DNA of 64,000 bases, from the NCBI GenBank assembly GCA_026874595.1, contig CM049316.1, forward strand, positions 62,975,176 to 63,039,175, in the 5' to 3' direction. The notes beneath the pieces were generated by a model, which worked only from the letters and a program-made list of their open reading frames with translations, searched no databases and was not told where the DNA came from. Made by a program: the position numbers and the translations under genes. This document shows positions 63,003 to 64,000 of the stretch, one piece after another. Source of the stretch: Sipunculus nudus. Lineage: Eukaryota > Annelida > Sipuncula > Golfingiida > Sipunculidae. Numbering within the stretch: position 1 is the first letter of the stretch; each line of letters begins with the position of its first letter.

Positions 63003-63022
63003 GGGGGGGGGGGGGGGGGGGG
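63003..63022. repeat. G20 homopolymer
   Basis: Twenty uninterrupted G bases, the longest of about ten G or C runs of 11 or more in the window. Confidence 0.95.
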
Positions 63023-63679
63023 TTCATTGAGCTACTGTAATTAGTGTTTTATTTGTAAACTCACAATAAAACACATGTACTGGTCAATCAAGAAAAATAA
63101 TCTGCACTTTCATTTCTGATCGTGGTCACCTGTTTATATAATCAACGTATAGAATTAAATAACTGTATTTATATATTTATGTGTGTGTGTGTGCTCAGAT
63201 ACCGGACCTAATTAATTCAAGGTTATGGCCACTTATACCCCTGATCAAGCTCATGACTCTAAATGTTAACTTCATGTCCGCAAGGCCCCTTTAATGTTAA
63301 AAAATATTGTTTTAATGCTAATATTAATTAAACACTTCCTTTATTTTGTTTTACATACAGAATTTAATTATATTGATTCATATGTCGTGTAGATAATGTT
63401 ATGGTAACAAGTTGAAGTATTCTGTAATAATCGTTTGTATATATAATTTGAATTTTGTATTACTTTATTTCATATCAGTGATCTATGTTTATGATGCTCT
63501 GACTGTCAATGTCCCTTAGTTATTCAGACTAAATACTGTAGTTGGTTGAAGCCAGGAATCAGGGTCCCTGTGTTTATCATAGGGTGATGACAGGGTCTAC
63601 GTCATTTTCTTAATTAAACACGCGAGGATAACGTTATAGCCCTTGATAATGAAACTGCCATACTGCGCAATGCCCGATG

Positions 63680-63843
63680 CGGGCGCCATCTTTTGCCGAA
63701 TGTAATCACCACCAATAACATCATTGTTTCAGCTCGCTTATGCTTGGTACCATATGTCGTGGTCATATTGTTAAGATAATAGTCGTGAAAAACATGTGAA
63801 AATGGACTTTGACAGATACTTAGCGGACGATGGTCACGTATGA
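63680..63843 (+). promoter_or_regulatory. possible promoter and first exon of another gene
   Basis: A GGGCGCCATCTTTT motif at about 63681, which contains the YY1-type GCCATCTT, is followed 110 bp on by ATG at 63802. This encodes MDFDRYLADDGH and then GTATGA, which could be a splice donor; otherwise the frame stops at 63841. The local sequence is CpG-richer than average. A further ATGGCGCCGGG opens at 63972 and runs off the window. The family is not recognised, and the call rests only on motif and layout. Confidence 0.25.
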
Positions 63844-64000
63844 TATGTGGTCCCTTTGCCTAGGATTTAATTAACATTTAATAGTGAAACTGTCCATGCA
63901 AGGGGCAAACGATCGTGAACAGTATTTGGTTGCTTGATTCGAGGGTAGCATAAACCAGGGCTCACTGTACAATGGCGCCGGGCCCGATCTGTGCACAAAA

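Larger units (their letters stand above)
52661..63679. other. upstream intergenic region
   Basis: This is intergenic DNA between the MTSS1-like promoter and a possible second gene at the right edge. Listed repeats occupy much of it. Unassigned AT-rich stretches are about 52661-53330, 54211-54650, 55491-56510, 56870-58980, 59940-60490, 60850-61150, 61200-62300 and 62517-63679. Positions 63181-63194 hold a short GT repeat. Confidence 0.6.

Overview
This is AT-rich animal nuclear DNA: long introns, canonical GT-AG splice sites, many non-autonomous DNA transposons, tRNA-derived SINEs, microsatellites and long G/C homopolymers. The repeat style and the single MIM-type gene suggest a marine invertebrate. 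A lophotrochozoan, perhaps a bivalve mollusc, is my best guess, but that is inference. There are no operons, rRNA genes, CRISPR arrays or prokaryotic features.

The one gene I can name is the 5' part of an MTSS1/MIM (missing-in-metastasis, I-BAR domain) homologue on the minus strand. Three coding exons are visible: 52060-52131 (start codon), 30028-30089 and 29151-29224. They splice in frame and give the first 69 residues, the start of the membrane-bending I-BAR helical domain. Intron 1 is about 22 kb and intron 2 about 0.8 kb. Intron 3 is at least 29 kb and runs off the left edge, so the rest of the gene lies outside the window. A CpG-richer block at about 52440-52660, with CCAAT, E-box, CRE-like, NRF1-like and TATA-like motifs, is the likely promoter.

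Layout: 1-29150 is intron 3. It holds a 2-kb element with long inverted repeats rich in CGGAAG (2753-4790), a degenerate 1.2-kb-offset duplication (5590-7560), a 66-bp hairpin (6509-6574), SINEs, mariner-like MITEs and a Harbinger-like MITE. 29225-30027 is intron 2 and holds a small hAT-like element with a 5-bp target duplication. 30090-52059 is intron 1. It holds two related foldback elements built from the palindrome CTCGCCTAGGCGAG (37893-38463 and 42454-44599), a 1.4-kb element filled with an alternating dimeric repeat centred on GGTGGCGCCACC (40459-41888), and a Harbinger-like MITE (46740-47331).

52661-64000 is upstream intergenic DNA. It holds long TA and GA microsatellites, three local copies of an unassigned repeat, another Harbinger-like MITE, a second hAT-like copy inserted into the centre of a palindrome, an unassigned 90-codon minus-strand ORF (60494-60766), and a possible promoter and first exon of another gene at the right edge (63680-63843). 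Most of the other open frames look like chance frames in repeats or introns.
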